A stretch of 64,000 nt of DNA from Sulfurimonas sp. (GTDB taxonomy: Bacteria > Campylobacterota > Campylobacteria > Campylobacterales > Sulfurimonadaceae), in contig JAKFWK010000004.1 of the NCBI GenBank assembly GCA_021732045.1, forward strand, positions 155,514 through 219,513, in the 5' to 3' direction. Positions 1 through 8,727 of this stretch are shown in pieces. The notes beneath the pieces were generated by a model. The model was not told the origin of the DNA. It was given only the letters and a program-made list of their open reading frames with translations, and ran no database searches. The stretch's first letter is position 1. Every line of letters begins with the position of its first letter. The position numbers were made by a program, and so were the translations under genes.

Positions 1-737
1 AACGAGTAGAGATTGACATGCTCGATTCCATCGAACATATTGCATTTCTCTTGAAGTATTTTAGCTGCCAAAGAGTCCGCGCTTGGTATCTGGATAAAGA
101 TAACCCCATTTTTGGACAGCAGAGGCTTCATCTCGTTTAAATACGCCTCTCCATCTTTTAGGTGCTCAAAAACATCCCATAAGCATATCGCATCCATCTT
201 TACATCAAAGGCAACCTCTGAGAGAAACTTATTGTAAACACTATGCCCCTTTGCGGTTGCGTATGAAGCCTCCTGCTCGTTTAGCTCAACACCAAATGTA
301 CTCCAGTTGGCTTTTTTTGCAAGATCTAAAAATGTACCGGCCGAACAACCAATATCCAAAATGTTGCCAACCGTCGTTGCTTTTTGTATGGAATCTAGCC
401 CTTTTTGGTAAAGATTTGTATAAAACTCACTATCACTTGCAACAATCTCACTCTGTAAATCATGGTTGTTACGATAATGTTTTTCAAGATTTTCATCCTT
501 AAAAACAGGGTTAAGATATATCATCTCGCACTCCAGGCACTTAACATGTCGCCCACCATCTTTAAAAAACAAAAACTGCTCTTTATCTTCTTTACACACA
601 GGACAAGCTCTCTTTTCTAGAAGCTTTTCATAAAAAAAGCCAGTTTGAGTATCAAAGTACTGAACTCTGTTTGCAACATTTGCATTGTGCATCTTTAGGC
701 GCTCTTGATGAATATCTTTTGGTGCTCTTTGGTTCAT
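1..737 (-). CDS. Class I SAM-dependent methyltransferase with N-terminal zinc-ribbon-like segment (3' end outside window)
   Basis: Reading the minus strand from an ATG at 737 gives an open frame that runs off the left edge, so the C-terminus is missing. Residues around 45-72 carry CPVC and CLEC pairs, which look like a zinc ribbon. They are followed by a Rossmann methyltransferase core with the SAM motif NILDIGCSAGTF and a later CLWDVFEHL segment, as in methyltransferases of the Methyltransf_23 type. Such two-part proteins are common in polysaccharide and flagellin modification loci. The gene starts 10 bases after the GNAT gene stops, so the two are probably one transcript. The substrate cannot be told from the sequence. 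Confidence 0.85.
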   Translation of the reverse strand, partial: MNQRAPKDIHQERLKMHNANVANRVQYFDTQTGFFYEKLLEKRACPVCKEDKEQFLFFKDGGRHVKCLECEMIYLNPVFKDENLEKHYRNNHDLQSEIVASDSEFYTNLYQKGLDSIQKATTVGNILDIGCSAGTFLDLAKKANWSTFGVELNEQEASYATAKGHSVYNKFLSEVAFDVKMDAICLWDVFEHLKDGEAYLNEMKPLLSKNGVIFIQIPSADSLAAKILQEKCNMFDGIEHVNLYS

Positions 738-747
738 AATTTGCCTT

Positions 748-1314
748 TTATTTATATCTGTTTGACGCTAGATTGTTGTTAAATTCATCTTTTAAAATAC
801 TGTAACGAATAGTATCGTGGTATTTCCCCTCTTTATAAACTTCATCTCTAAATACTCCCTCTTCTATCATTCCCAAATAGCTCGCTAGTGCTCTCATAGA
901 GCTATTTAGAACCATAGTTCCGCAACAGATTCTATGTAAGTTCATTGTATTAAAGCCATGATTTAACATAAGCAGGGATGCTTCTTTTGAGGCTCCTTTG
1001 CCCAAAAACTCTCTATTTCCAATCATTATGGAAAATTCAGCACTACGGTGAAGAGATGAGATGGCAAGAAGAGTTATGTTTCCAATATGAGTGTCGCTCT
1101 TTTTATCAACTACAGCAAGCATAATCTTATCTTTTTGGAGTGGTAATTTTGTTAAATAGTCAACCGCCAAATCGGCAGAGTATGGAAAAACATGATGCTC
1201 ACTGTATTTGCAACTACTCTCATCATTTAGCCAGCTAGGATAATCGCCTCTGGCATCTTCAACATCTAATCCACGAAGATATATTGTCTCACCAACAAGA
1301 AAAGGATTATTCAC
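748..1314 (-). CDS. GNAT family N-acetyltransferase (RimJ/RimL-like)
   Basis: A 188-residue protein with the usual GNAT layout: an N-terminal strand (ETIYLRGLDVEDA), a central HIGNITLLAISS strand pair, the acetyl-CoA loop region around GNREFLGKGASKEA, and a C-terminal LNSSMRALASYLGMIEEG segment in which the Asn and the GMIEEG turn are typical of RimL-type enzymes. The frame begins with GTG, preceded at good spacing by a GAGG ribosome-binding site; an overlapping ATG two bases upstream is out of frame. It probably acetylates an amino-sugar or a protein. The sigma-54 promoter in front and the methyltransferase behind suggest a flagellar or surface-glycan role, which is inference. Confidence 0.85.
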   Translation of the reverse strand: MNNPFLVGETIYLRGLDVEDARGDYPSWLNDESSCKYSEHHVFPYSADLAVDYLTKLPLQKDKIMLAVVDKKSDTHIGNITLLAISSLHRSAEFSIMIGNREFLGKGASKEASLLMLNHGFNTMNLHRICCGTMVLNSSMRALASYLGMIEEGVFRDEVYKEGKYHDTIRYSILKDEFNNNLASNRYK

Positions 1315-1351
1315 ATACTACCTCACAAAGTTAGAATTAATTTACAACCAA

Positions 1352-1367
1352 AGCAAATAGGGTGCCA
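1352..1367 (-). promoter_or_regulatory. Sigma-54 (RpoN) promoter for the GNAT-methyltransferase operon
   Basis: On the minus strand the sequence TGGCACCCTATTTGCT has the invariant GG and GC separated by exactly 10 bases and matches the RpoN consensus TGGCAC-N5-TTGCW. Transcription should start near 1340, leaving a leader of about 26 bases before the GTG start at 1314. In Campylobacterota this promoter class is mainly used for flagellar hook, basal-body and minor flagellin genes. Confidence 0.75.
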
Positions 1368-1455
1368 AAAAAATATTAGTTAAACATTGCTATTTCTACT
1401 AAACAAGATAATAATCCACTGTTTAAAGTAGATTTCAGCTCCATCGCCCTACAAT

Positions 1456-1481
1456 TCGTTATATCTTACTAAACATAACGA
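1456..1481 (+). promoter_or_regulatory. ModE-like operator palindrome upstream of modA
   Basis: TCGTTAT and its exact complement ATAACGA are separated by 12 bases and end 20 bases before the modA start. The CGTTAT...ATAACG arms resemble ModE (molybdate-responsive regulator) half-sites. The location over the probable promoter fits repression by molybdate-loaded ModE. Regulator identity is inferred; no modE gene lies in the window. Confidence 0.55.
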
Positions 1482-1501
1482 GATATTTTTTAAGGAAAAT
1501 T

Positions 1502-2260
1502 ATGAAATTACTAAAATTAGCTCTTGTCTCTGCTCTCTTTACTTCGATACTAACTGCTAAAGCTATCACAGTTGCTGCTGCTGCTAACCTAAAATATGCC
1601 GTTACAGACATAGCAAAAGAGTTTACTAAAGAGTCGGGGATTGATGTAAAAATCATCACTGGTGCTTCTGGAAAACTGACTCAACAGATTATGAGCGGTG
1701 CTCCGTATGATCTGTTTTTATCTGCGGATGTTGAGTTTCCATCTAAGTTGGTCAAAGGCGGCTACACAACAACTCCGGCGACAGTTTATGCTTATGGTTC
1801 TTTGGTTTTGTGGAGTGATACTGGCGCAGATCTCTCTAAGGGAGTTGCCGTAGTAACTGATGTAGCCGTAAACAAAGTCGCAGTTGCTAACCCTAAAACA
1901 GCTCCATATGGCACAGAAGCGATGAATTCAATGCGCTTTTACAAAGTAGCGGACGCTGCTGCTCATAAAATCATAACCGCAGAATCAATCTCTCAAGTTG
2001 GAGCTTATGTAACTACCAAAGCTGTTGAAGTTGGATTTATGGCAAAGTCAATTGTGCTATCTCCTGAGATGAAAAATGTTGGTAAATGGGTCGAAGTTGA
2101 TCCAAAATCATATAACGCAATAGATCAAGCGATGGTAGGACTAAAAAATGCTTCACTACAGAACCAGATAGCTGCAGAAAAATTTCTCAAGTTTATGGGC
2201 TCAAACCAAGCACAAACAATTTTAAAAGCAAGCGGGTACAGCCTACCTGCTAATAAATAA
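1502..2260 (+). CDS. modA: Molybdate/tungstate ABC transporter periplasmic binding protein
   Basis: A 252-residue protein with a signal peptide (about residues 1-21, cut after LTAKA). It then has the ModA core ITVAAAANLKYAVTDIAKEF, the ASGKLTQQI oxyanion-binding turn, and APYDLFLSADVEFP, all typical of periplasmic molybdate-binding proteins. A good AAGGA ribosome-binding site precedes the ATG. Unusually the modB permease and modC ATPase do not follow; a porin gene does, nine bases later. ModA would deliver the oxyanion to an ABC permease encoded elsewhere, for molybdopterin enzymes. The ModE-like palindrome suggests control by molybdate. Confidence 0.93.
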   Translation: MKLLKLALVSALFTSILTAKAITVAAAANLKYAVTDIAKEFTKESGIDVKIITGASGKLTQQIMSGAPYDLFLSADVEFPSKLVKGGYTTTPATVYAYGSLVLWSDTGADLSKGVAVVTDVAVNKVAVANPKTAPYGTEAMNSMRFYKVADAAAHKIITAESISQVGAYVTTKAVEVGFMAKSIVLSPEMKNVGKWVEVDPKSYNAIDQAMVGLKNASLQNQIAAEKFLKFMGSNQAQTILKASGYSLPANK

Positions 2261-2269
2261 GGATTTAGT

Positions 2270-3805
2270 ATGATAAAACTTAGTATTGCAACTGCACTAA
2301 TGCTTGCAACTGCGATTTTCACATATGCAGCAGATGATTTAGAGAGTGCATTTAAAGATGGAAAATTTGATGGGCGCTTGCGTGCCCAATACTTCAATAC
2401 CAACTGGATTGATAACGATGGATGGGCAGTCCCGAATAAACCAAACTTAGATAGTCAAGGAATGGCGATAGGTGGTAGTTTAATTTATAAAACAGCGCCG
2501 CTACATGGGCTTAGTGCCGGTGTGGGGTTTTATATAACACATGGAGTAAATTTTTTCACTGATGATACCAATGGAGATACAAAAGGTTATGCTAAAAATA
2601 CAACTGCCTCTGATCTTTTTGCTCGCGGTCCTGGAGCTGCAACAAATTTTGGAGCCGGATACAGTGTTCTAGCACAATCGTATCTTCAATATGATATTGC
2701 AAAAACATCGATTAAAGGGGGTCGATTTTTAATGTCCAATCCGTGGATTACCCCAAATGATACAAAAATGATTCCTATTGCCATTCAGGGAGCTCAGGTA
2801 ATTTCAAATGATTTAGCAAACACTACCATTCAACTTGATTATGCCGATAGGATCAAAGAACGAGGAATGACCTATTTTGGCTCTATGGCCGACACAGGTG
2901 ATACTCCTGATGCTATCAAAAACTATTATAAAACTCACTATACCGCTTATACTACTCCTGTTGATGGAATAAATTATGGTGTAGATGAGACTCCTGGAGT
3001 AACAATCATAGGTATTAAAAACAAATCAATTGATCCACTAGAAATACAAGCATGGGGGATGCATTGGCAAAATATTATTGACCAAGGGATGCTAGAAGCC
3101 AATTACGCAATAAAAGCTGGGGATACCGTCATCACTTTGGGAGTTAGATATATGCAACAGTTTGATACAGGTGCAGGAGATATCATAACTCCAAAAGATG
3201 GCTCCTCTATATATGCATCAGGTGCAGTTACTGCCACTAATACAACCGGTGGCACTTCAAAAGTTCAGCTCAAAGGAGATAATGATAACTCTGTTAACAC
3301 CTATATGTATGCTACGCGTGCAGTCGTCAACTACAAAGCGGCTCGCTTCCTTGTTGCATATTCCCATACAGATGGTGGTGGCGACTTAATTGCTCCATGG
3401 CGAGGATTTCCAACAGATGGATATACTCGCTCCATGACAATTACCGACTGGAATGCAAATACAAAAGCCTATAAAGCAGAATTGAATTATGATTTTAACA
3501 GCATGGTAAGCGGTCTAAGCGCATTGATTAGCTACAGTTATTATAATCGTGATCCCTCCAAAGTAGGTTATCAAGGATCAACTGATCGTTATTATAATAA
3601 TGGAGATACCCATCAATGGAACATCGATGCCAAGTATAAAGTCCCAACAATCAAAAAGCTTGAACTTAAAGTTCGCTACATGATTCAAGACAATCAAATC
3701 ATATTGGCAAGTCAATCACCAAACGCAGGAGCAACTGCCTCTGAAGACTACGGCAACGATACTTCAAATCGTGAGCTCCGCCTAGAAGCAAATTACTATT
3801 TTTAA
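2270..3805 (+). CDS. Outer-membrane porin of the Campylobacterota Opr (OprD-like) family
   Basis: A 511-residue protein with a signal peptide ending TYAA, followed by the family opening DLESAFKDGKFDGRLRAQYF. Alternating amphipathic strands follow throughout, and the C-terminus is the aromatic-ended strand RELRLEANYYF that directs barrel assembly. In this family the first periplasmic segment and the GGRFLMSNPW-like strand are conserved. It begins nine bases after modA, so it probably shares the modA transcript. This raises the possibility that it is the outer-membrane entry route for molybdate or tungstate. That role is inferred only from position. Confidence 0.88.
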   Translation: MIKLSIATALMLATAIFTYAADDLESAFKDGKFDGRLRAQYFNTNWIDNDGWAVPNKPNLDSQGMAIGGSLIYKTAPLHGLSAGVGFYITHGVNFFTDDTNGDTKGYAKNTTASDLFARGPGAATNFGAGYSVLAQSYLQYDIAKTSIKGGRFLMSNPWITPNDTKMIPIAIQGAQVISNDLANTTIQLDYADRIKERGMTYFGSMADTGDTPDAIKNYYKTHYTAYTTPVDGINYGVDETPGVTIIGIKNKSIDPLEIQAWGMHWQNIIDQGMLEANYAIKAGDTVITLGVRYMQQFDTGAGDIITPKDGSSIYASGAVTATNTTGGTSKVQLKGDNDNSVNTYMYATRAVVNYKAARFLVAYSHTDGGGDLIAPWRGFPTDGYTRSMTITDWNANTKAYKAELNYDFNSMVSGLSALISYSYYNRDPSKVGYQGSTDRYYNNGDTHQWNIDAKYKVPTIKKLELKVRYMIQDNQIILASQSPNAGATASEDYGNDTSNRELRLEANYYF

Positions 3806-3832
3806 TGTCAATTGTTTGCGCTGAAAGATTAG

Positions 3833-3838
3833 TATAAT
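3833..3838 (+). promoter_or_regulatory. Candidate -10 box (TATAAT) for the radical SAM gene
   Basis: A perfect TATAAT in the 152-base gap after the porin, on an AT-rich background. Housekeeping promoters of Campylobacterota rely on the -10 box and often lack a clear -35. The long leader to 3958 makes this tentative; a TAAAAT at 3887 is an alternative. Confidence 0.4.
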
Positions 3839-3957
3839 TCTGTGAACAACAAACAAAGTAGAAGCAAATTCTCATTTAAATTTGACTAAAATTTTTGATA
3901 GCAATAGAGTATTTCACAAAAAATATTGAAAGTGAAATCTTTATAAAAGGAGCTTTT

Positions 3958-4983
3958 ATGTCATCAGTAGCATGGCTTTCAAAAAAACTTGATGATGGTA
4001 GAATTATGTGCGAAGCCTGCAATCAACACTGCAAGCTTAACGATGGAGAATATGGCATTTGCGGTGTTCGAAAAGTTGAAAATGGAGAGTTGCAACTTTT
4101 AACCTATGGTATTGCCGCAGCAGTAAATGTTGATCCCGTTGAAAAAAAACCAATGTTTCATTTTTTACCAGACTCCAAAGTACTCTCTTTTGGAACTGTC
4201 GGATGCAATTTTTCCTGTAAGTTTTGCCAAAATGCTGATATTTCACAGTATCCACAAGAGCATCATCACGAAATTATAGGTCGCTCTCTTTCCCCACAAG
4301 CAGTAGTTGAGTTGGCGTTGGAGTATAAATGTAAGAGCATTGCTTATACATACAATGAACCAGCTATTTTTTTTGAGTACGCATACGACACTGCCAAACT
4401 TGCTCATGAAGCAGGACTTAAAAATATTTATGTCACTAATGGATATGAAACACATAAAGCGATAGATACAATCGCTCCATATTTAGATGCAATGAATATT
4501 GACATCAAGGGTTTTAGTAAAGAGTTTTATGAGGATATATGTGGAGGAGCGCTAAAGCCGGTGCTTGATACGATTGAATATGCCCGCAAAAAGGGGATAT
4601 GGATTGAGACAACAACGCTTCTTATCCCTGGATATAATGATTCAGATGAAGAAATTCGTGCAATTGCTACATTTCAAGCTACTTTAGATTCGTCTATGCC
4701 ATGGCACATTAGTGCTTTTCATCCGATGTATAAAATGCTAGATGTTCCTAAAACACCAGCCAAAACTCTAAGGCGTGCTTATGAGATTGGTAAAAAAGCA
4801 GGATTGAAATATGTTTATGTTGGCAATATTGACGATGGGCTTCGCGAGTCAACATACTGCCCTAATTGCAATAAAATAGTCATTGAGAGGCATGGTAATA
4901 TTGGGCAATACATAACAAACCATCTGCTCGAGATGGATAGTTGCCCGTTTTGTGCCACTAAAATTGATGGTGTCTGGAGCTAG
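3958..4983 (+). CDS. AmmeMemoRadiSam-system radical SAM enzyme
   Basis: The ATG at 3958 follows an AGGAG ribosome-binding site by six bases and gives a 341-residue protein, the usual size of the family; the 21-residue extension to 3895 lacks such support. Residues 18-35 hold four cysteines (MCEACNQHCK ... GICG). The radical SAM motif CNFSCKFC supplies C83, C87 and C90 for the [4Fe-4S] cluster. YTYNEPAIFFEY and MNIDIKGFSKEFY are the typical PflA-like core. The C-terminus has two further Cys pairs (CPNC, CPFC). The family is predicted to activate or modify a partner, with the Memo-like and AmmeA-like components normally nearby; they are not seen here. Confidence 0.9.
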   Translation: MSSVAWLSKKLDDGRIMCEACNQHCKLNDGEYGICGVRKVENGELQLLTYGIAAAVNVDPVEKKPMFHFLPDSKVLSFGTVGCNFSCKFCQNADISQYPQEHHHEIIGRSLSPQAVVELALEYKCKSIAYTYNEPAIFFEYAYDTAKLAHEAGLKNIYVTNGYETHKAIDTIAPYLDAMNIDIKGFSKEFYEDICGGALKPVLDTIEYARKKGIWIETTTLLIPGYNDSDEEIRAIATFQATLDSSMPWHISAFHPMYKMLDVPKTPAKTLRRAYEIGKKAGLKYVYVGNIDDGLRESTYCPNCNKIVIERHGNIGQYITNHLLEMDSCPFCATKIDGVWS

Positions 4984-5033
4984 TGTTAATATTGCAAATT
5001 GTCATATAAATTATCTCTATCTTGCTGGTGCTA

Positions 5034-5039
5034 TATAAT
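5034..5039 (+). promoter_or_regulatory. Candidate -10 box (TATAAT) for the zinc-ribbon gene
   Basis: TATAAT lies 24 bases before the ATG at 5064 in a short AT-rich gap, a normal distance for a Campylobacterota promoter. Confidence 0.45.
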
Positions 5040-5063
5040 TCTAATTAAAAAAAGAGTTCTATT

Positions 5064-5408
5064 ATGATTTTAGGAAAATGCCCATTTTGCAGTGACGGAG
5101 ATATTGAGGTTAGAGACAAAGAAGCAAGAGGTAAAAAAGTAAAACTTTATGCCTGTTCAAACGCCCAGTGGGTAACCGAAGATGGAGAGTTTTTTGAACT
5201 CTCGCAAGAGTCCAAATGCGGTTTTAGGATTTGGCAAAATTCGCTTGCTAAATATGGAAAATGGCTCTCATATAAAGAGATTAGAGAGCTTTTAGAAAAA
5301 GAGAGTGTTGAGGTTGAGCTATTTAGTAAAAAAGGAAATAAAAAAATAGAGTATAAAAAATATATAGTGTTGGATAGAGAATATGGTGTTTCTGTTTTAT
5401 GGGAGTGA
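5064..5408 (+). CDS. Small zinc-ribbon protein resembling topoisomerase IA C-terminal repeats
   Basis: A 114-residue protein. The first half has CPFC near the start and a second Cys pair (YACSN ... KCGF), the four-Cys pattern of the topoisomerase C-terminal zinc finger. It is followed by FRIWQNSLAKYGKWLSYKEIRELLEK, which resembles the topoisomerase III C-terminal repeat in which IW, GK.L and the helix E..ELL are conserved. A stand-alone protein of this type may bind nucleic acid. It is a single gene with its own promoter and no clear partner. The function is not known. Confidence 0.65.
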   Translation: MILGKCPFCSDGDIEVRDKEARGKKVKLYACSNAQWVTEDGEFFELSQESKCGFRIWQNSLAKYGKWLSYKEIRELLEKESVEVELFSKKGNKKIEYKKYIVLDREYGVSVLWE

Positions 5409-5728
5409 ATTAAACCACCAAGTTTTCTATAAAACAGACTTTTTGTACACACCATATGAGAGATTGCGGCATAAATGATGCGCTCTTAATAAATCTTTTA
5501 CATTTGTTTGTGTACAATTCTGGTCCGCTTTGCTGTCTCGACATTATGACAAGAGTATTTTTACCTATATATGTATTGTATAGACAAAAGTATTGGCAAG
5601 CTGATTGTTGCCTTGCCTAGATGCAGTAAAGTTTAGTTATTTTTGCTACTACAAGCTAGTGGTAGCTTTAATTATTTATATTTTCAAAGAGCTATCTCTC
5701 TGAAAAGAAAACAAAATAGGAGCTTTCT
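5409..5728 (+). promoter_or_regulatory. Leader of the alpha ribosomal-protein operon, with two hairpins
   Basis: This 320-base stretch has no convincing gene. It holds a TACAAT possible -10 box at 5513-5518, an inverted repeat GGCAAG/CTTGCC at 5595-5617, and a hairpin GCTACTAC/GTGGTAGC (one G-T pair, six-base loop) at 5645-5666 followed by an AT-rich run. Ribosomal protein S4, encoded downstream, represses the alpha operon by binding its leader in enterobacteria. A long structured leader here would fit a similar control, which is inference. Confidence 0.4.
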
Positions 5729-5842
5729 ATGAAAGTACGCGCTTCAGTTAAGAAGATGTGTGATGACTGTAAGGTTGTCAAAAGAAAAGGCATTGTAAGA
5801 GTAATCTGCAAAGTTAAAAAACATAAACAAAGACAAGGATAA
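5729..5842 (+). CDS. rpmJ: 50S ribosomal protein L36
   Basis: A 37-codon gene starting with ATG behind a TAGGAG ribosome-binding site. The protein begins [20 protein letters not shown] and ends VKKHKQRQG, with the three Cys and one His (CDDC, C, H) that bind zinc in C+ type L36. It is the first gene of the rpmJ-rpsM-rpsK-rpsD-rpoA-rplQ operon. In many bacteria infA or secY precedes it, but here it opens the cluster after a long leader. Confidence 0.97.
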   Translation: MKVRASVKKMCDDCKVVKRKGIVRVICKVKKHKQRQG

Positions 5843-5844
5843 TC

Positions 5845-6207
5845 ATGGCTCGTATTTCTGGTGTTGATTTACCTAAGAAAAAAAGAGTAGAGTATGGTTT
5901 AACATACATCTATGGTATTGGTTTACATGCATCTCGTCGAATTCTTGACGCGACAAACATAGACTATAATAAAAGAGTTTACGAACTAACTCAAGAAGAT
6001 GTTGCGGCTATCACAAATGAAATCCGTGAAAAACATATGGTTGAGGGTGATTTACGTAAAAAAGTTGCAATGGATATCAAAGCACTTATGGATCTTGGTT
6101 CATACCGTGGTCTTCGTCATCGTCGTGGTCTTCCATGTCGTGGCCAAAAAACTAAGACAAATGCGCGTACTCGTAAGGGCAAACGCAAAACTGTCGGCGC
6201 AGCGTAA
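5845..6207 (+). CDS. rpsM: 30S ribosomal protein S13
   Basis: A 120-residue protein beginning [22 protein letters not shown] and containing the S13 hallmark [22 protein letters not shown] near its basic C-terminus, which contacts the tRNA-binding head of the 30S subunit. It starts two bases after rpmJ stops, so the pair is translationally linked. Length is normal for the family. Confidence 0.98.
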   Translation: MARISGVDLPKKKRVEYGLTYIYGIGLHASRRILDATNIDYNKRVYELTQEDVAAITNEIREKHMVEGDLRKKVAMDIKALMDLGSYRGLRHRRGLPCRGQKTKTNARTRKGKRKTVGAA

Positions 6208-6217
6208 GGGATAGTAG

Positions 6218-6610
6218 ATGGCAAAAAGAAAAGCTGTTAGAAAAAAAGTAATTAAGAAAAATATTGCTCGTGGCATTATTCATATATCTTCATCATTCAA
6301 TAACACTTTAGTGACTATTACTGATGATATGGGAAATATGATAGCTTGGAGTTCTGCTGGTAGCCTTGGGTTTAAAGGCTCTAAAAAATCTACTCCATTT
6401 GCTGCTCAAGCGGCTGTTGAAGATGCAGTAGCAAAAGCTCAAGTGCATGGTATAAAAGAACTTGGTATTAAAGTTCAAGGTCCTGGTTCAGGTCGTGAAA
6501 CAGCAACTAAAGCTGTAGGTGCTATCGAAGGTATCCGTGTTACATATATGAAAGATGTTACACCATTACCACACAACGGTTGTCGCGCACCTAAGCGTCG
6601 TAGAGTTTAA
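6218..6610 (+). CDS. rpsK: 30S ribosomal protein S11
   Basis: A 130-residue protein with the S11 signatures [36 protein letters not shown] and the C-terminal [18 protein letters not shown]. It forms part of the 30S platform. It lies in the alpha operon between rpsM and rpsD, with short gaps on each side. Confidence 0.98.
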   Translation: MAKRKAVRKKVIKKNIARGIIHISSSFNNTLVTITDDMGNMIAWSSAGSLGFKGSKKSTPFAAQAAVEDAVAKAQVHGIKELGIKVQGPGSGRETATKAVGAIEGIRVTYMKDVTPLPHNGCRAPKRRRV

Positions 6611-6621
6611 GGAGATTACTG

Positions 6622-7248
6622 ATGGCAAGATATAGAGGTCCAGTAGAAAAAATCGAAAGAAGATTTGGCGTAAGTCTTAATCTTAAAGGTGAGCGTCGTT
6701 TAGCAGGTAAATCTGCGTTAGAGAAGCGCCCATATGCTCCAGGACAACACGGTCAACGCCGTAAAAAAGTTTCTGAATATGGTTTGCAGTTAAACGAAAA
6801 ACAAAAAGCAAAATTTATGTATGGTGTTTCTGAAAAGCAATTCCGTGCTATATTTGTTGAAGCTAAAAGAAGAGATGGAAATACAGGTACAAACCTTGTT
6901 ACACTAATTGAGCAAAGACTTGATAATGTTGTTTACCGTATGGGATTCGCAACAACTCGTCGTTTTGCTCGTCAATTAGTTACTCATGGTCACTTGTTGG
7001 TAGATGGTCAAAAACTTGATATCCCTTCATATCGTGTTAGAGCTGGTCAGAAAGTTGAAATTCGTGAAAGCAGTAAGAATAATCCTCAGATTGTTCGTGC
7101 TATAGAACTTACAAATCAAACTGGTATAGCTCCGTGGGTTGATGTTGACTCACAAAAAGTTTTTGGAATTTTTACTCGTTTACCAGAGCGCGAAGAGGTA
7201 GTTATTCCTGTTGAAGAGCGTTTAATCGTTGAACTTTACTCTAAATAA
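6622..7248 (+). CDS. rpsD: 30S ribosomal protein S4
   Basis: A 208-residue protein beginning [17 protein letters not shown]. It has the [12 protein letters not shown] segment and an S4 RNA-binding domain around residues 95-155 ([35 protein letters not shown]). S4 starts 30S assembly by binding 16S rRNA. The N-terminus lacks the four-cysteine zinc knuckle found in some bacterial S4 proteins. It is a candidate regulator of this operon through the leader at 5409-5728. Confidence 0.98.
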   Translation: MARYRGPVEKIERRFGVSLNLKGERRLAGKSALEKRPYAPGQHGQRRKKVSEYGLQLNEKQKAKFMYGVSEKQFRAIFVEAKRRDGNTGTNLVTLIEQRLDNVVYRMGFATTRRFARQLVTHGHLLVDGQKLDIPSYRVRAGQKVEIRESSKNNPQIVRAIELTNQTGIAPWVDVDSQKVFGIFTRLPEREEVVIPVEERLIVELYSK

Positions 7249-7271
7249 TAGTTAATAAAAGGCGTTAGAGA

Positions 7272-8261
7272 ATGAAGAAAATTAAAACAACCCCACTTGC
7301 TCCTCATGAATTTGAGGTAGAGCAAATAAGTGAGAATGAAGCAAATATAATTGCATACCCTTTTGAAACAGGCTATGCGATATCTTTAGCTCATCCACTT
7401 AGACGCTTTTTGCTAAGTAGTTCAGTTGGCTATGCTCCAGTGGCTATTAAAATTGAGGGTGCTAAGCATGAGTTTGACTCTGTGCGTGGTATGCTTGAAG
7501 ATATTTCTGATTTTATATTAAATCTTAAAGAGATTCGCTTTAAATTACTAAATGGAACTTTAGAGTCTGAAATAAAATATAGTTTTACAGGTCCTTGTAC
7601 AATCAAGGGCAGTAATCTTTCAAATGATGAAGTTACAATTGTGACTCCAGAAGCACATCTTGCTACATTAAATGAAGACTCTGTATTAAATTTCTCTCTT
7701 AAGATTGTACAGGGTATCGGTTATGTCGCTAGTGAAGACACTATGAGTGAAATGGAAGGTGGATATATTGCACTTGATGCTTATTTTACTCCAGTTCGTA
7801 GCGCAACATATAAGATAGACAATATATTAGTTGAAGACAATCCTAACTTTGAAAAAGTTATTTTAAACATTAAGACAGATGGTCAAATATCTCCACTTGA
7901 TGCATTTAAGAACTCACTAGAAGTTATGTATGCTCAACTAGCAGTATTTAATAGCGAAATTAGTGTTAAAGCTCCAACTTCAATCGAAAGAGTAGAAGAG
8001 AGTTCTGATATTAAAAGATTAACAACAAATATAGACACTTTAGGTTTGAGCGCAAGAAGTTTTAACTGCCTTGATCGTTCAAACATTAAATTGGTAGGCG
8101 AAATAGCATTAATGAGCATCAATGATCTTAAAAATGTTAAAAACCTTGGTAAGAAATCGTATGATGAGATTTTAGAAAAACTTTCAGAGTTTGGCTTTGA
8201 AGTTGGTACTCTCTCAGATGAAATCGCTAGTGCATTAAAAAAGAAAATAGAAGCTTTATAA
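7272..8261 (+). CDS. rpoA: DNA-directed RNA polymerase subunit alpha
   Basis: A 329-residue protein with both alpha domains. The N-terminal assembly domain includes [22 protein letters not shown]. The C-terminal domain (about residues 245-329) includes [26 protein letters not shown] and [15 protein letters not shown], the helices that bind UP elements and activators. The gene follows rpsD as in most bacteria. Length is normal. Confidence 0.98.
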   Translation: MKKIKTTPLAPHEFEVEQISENEANIIAYPFETGYAISLAHPLRRFLLSSSVGYAPVAIKIEGAKHEFDSVRGMLEDISDFILNLKEIRFKLLNGTLESEIKYSFTGPCTIKGSNLSNDEVTIVTPEAHLATLNEDSVLNFSLKIVQGIGYVASEDTMSEMEGGYIALDAYFTPVRSATYKIDNILVEDNPNFEKVILNIKTDGQISPLDAFKNSLEVMYAQLAVFNSEISVKAPTSIERVEESSDIKRLTTNIDTLGLSARSFNCLDRSNIKLVGEIALMSINDLKNVKNLGKKSYDEILEKLSEFGFEVGTLSDEIASALKKKIEAL

Positions 8262-8284
8262 GCTTGTAAGAAGAGGAATTAGAG

Positions 8285-8635
8285 ATGAGACATCGTCATG
8301 GATACCGTAAGCTAGGTCGTACAAGTTCACATCGTGCAGCTTTACTTAAGAACCTTAGCATTTCGTTAATAGAACATGGTAAAATTGAAACTACTGTTGA
8401 AAAAGCAAAAGAACTTCGTTCTTACATTGAAAAACTGATTACAGTTGCAGGTAAAAATGATTCTAATGCTCACAAAGCAGTATTCGCTGCGCTTCAAAGC
8501 AAAGAAGCAACAAAAGCTTTACTAAATGATATAGCGCCTAAATATGTTGACCGTCCAGGTGGATATACTAGAATAATTAGAACTAGAATTCGTCGTGGTG
8601 ATGCTACTACTATGGCGTTTATATCATTAGTGTAA
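8285..8635 (+). CDS. rplQ: 50S ribosomal protein L17
   Basis: A 116-residue protein beginning [24 protein letters not shown], followed by [17 protein letters not shown] and the C-terminal [27 protein letters not shown], all diagnostic for L17. It is the last gene of the alpha operon and is followed by a terminator hairpin. Confidence 0.98.
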   Translation: MRHRHGYRKLGRTSSHRAALLKNLSISLIEHGKIETTVEKAKELRSYIEKLITVAGKNDSNAHKAVFAALQSKEATKALLNDIAPKYVDRPGGYTRIIRTRIRRGDATTMAFISLV

Positions 8636-8647
8636 ATTAACTTTAAT

Positions 8648-8675
8648 AAGCAGGAATCTTTCCTGTTTGTTATTC
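8648..8675 (+). terminator. Rho-independent terminator of the alpha operon
   Basis: AAGCAGGAA and TTCCTGTTT pair as a nine-base stem (one G-T pair) with a three-base loop, followed by GTTATT. It lies 13 bases after the rplQ stop. The T run is short, so efficiency is uncertain. Confidence 0.65.
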
Positions 8676-8727
8676 CATCTAAAAACCTCCACATACCAAA
8701 ATACTTAAAAATAAAAAGTGAGATATT

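Noticed and set aside
251..502. 83-codon open frame on the plus strand
   Set aside because: It lies antisense to the truncated methyltransferase, whose protein has clear motifs; this frame has none.
5546..5620. 24-codon frame in the alpha-operon leader
   Set aside because: No ribosome-binding site and no recognisable peptide; it overlaps a predicted hairpin.
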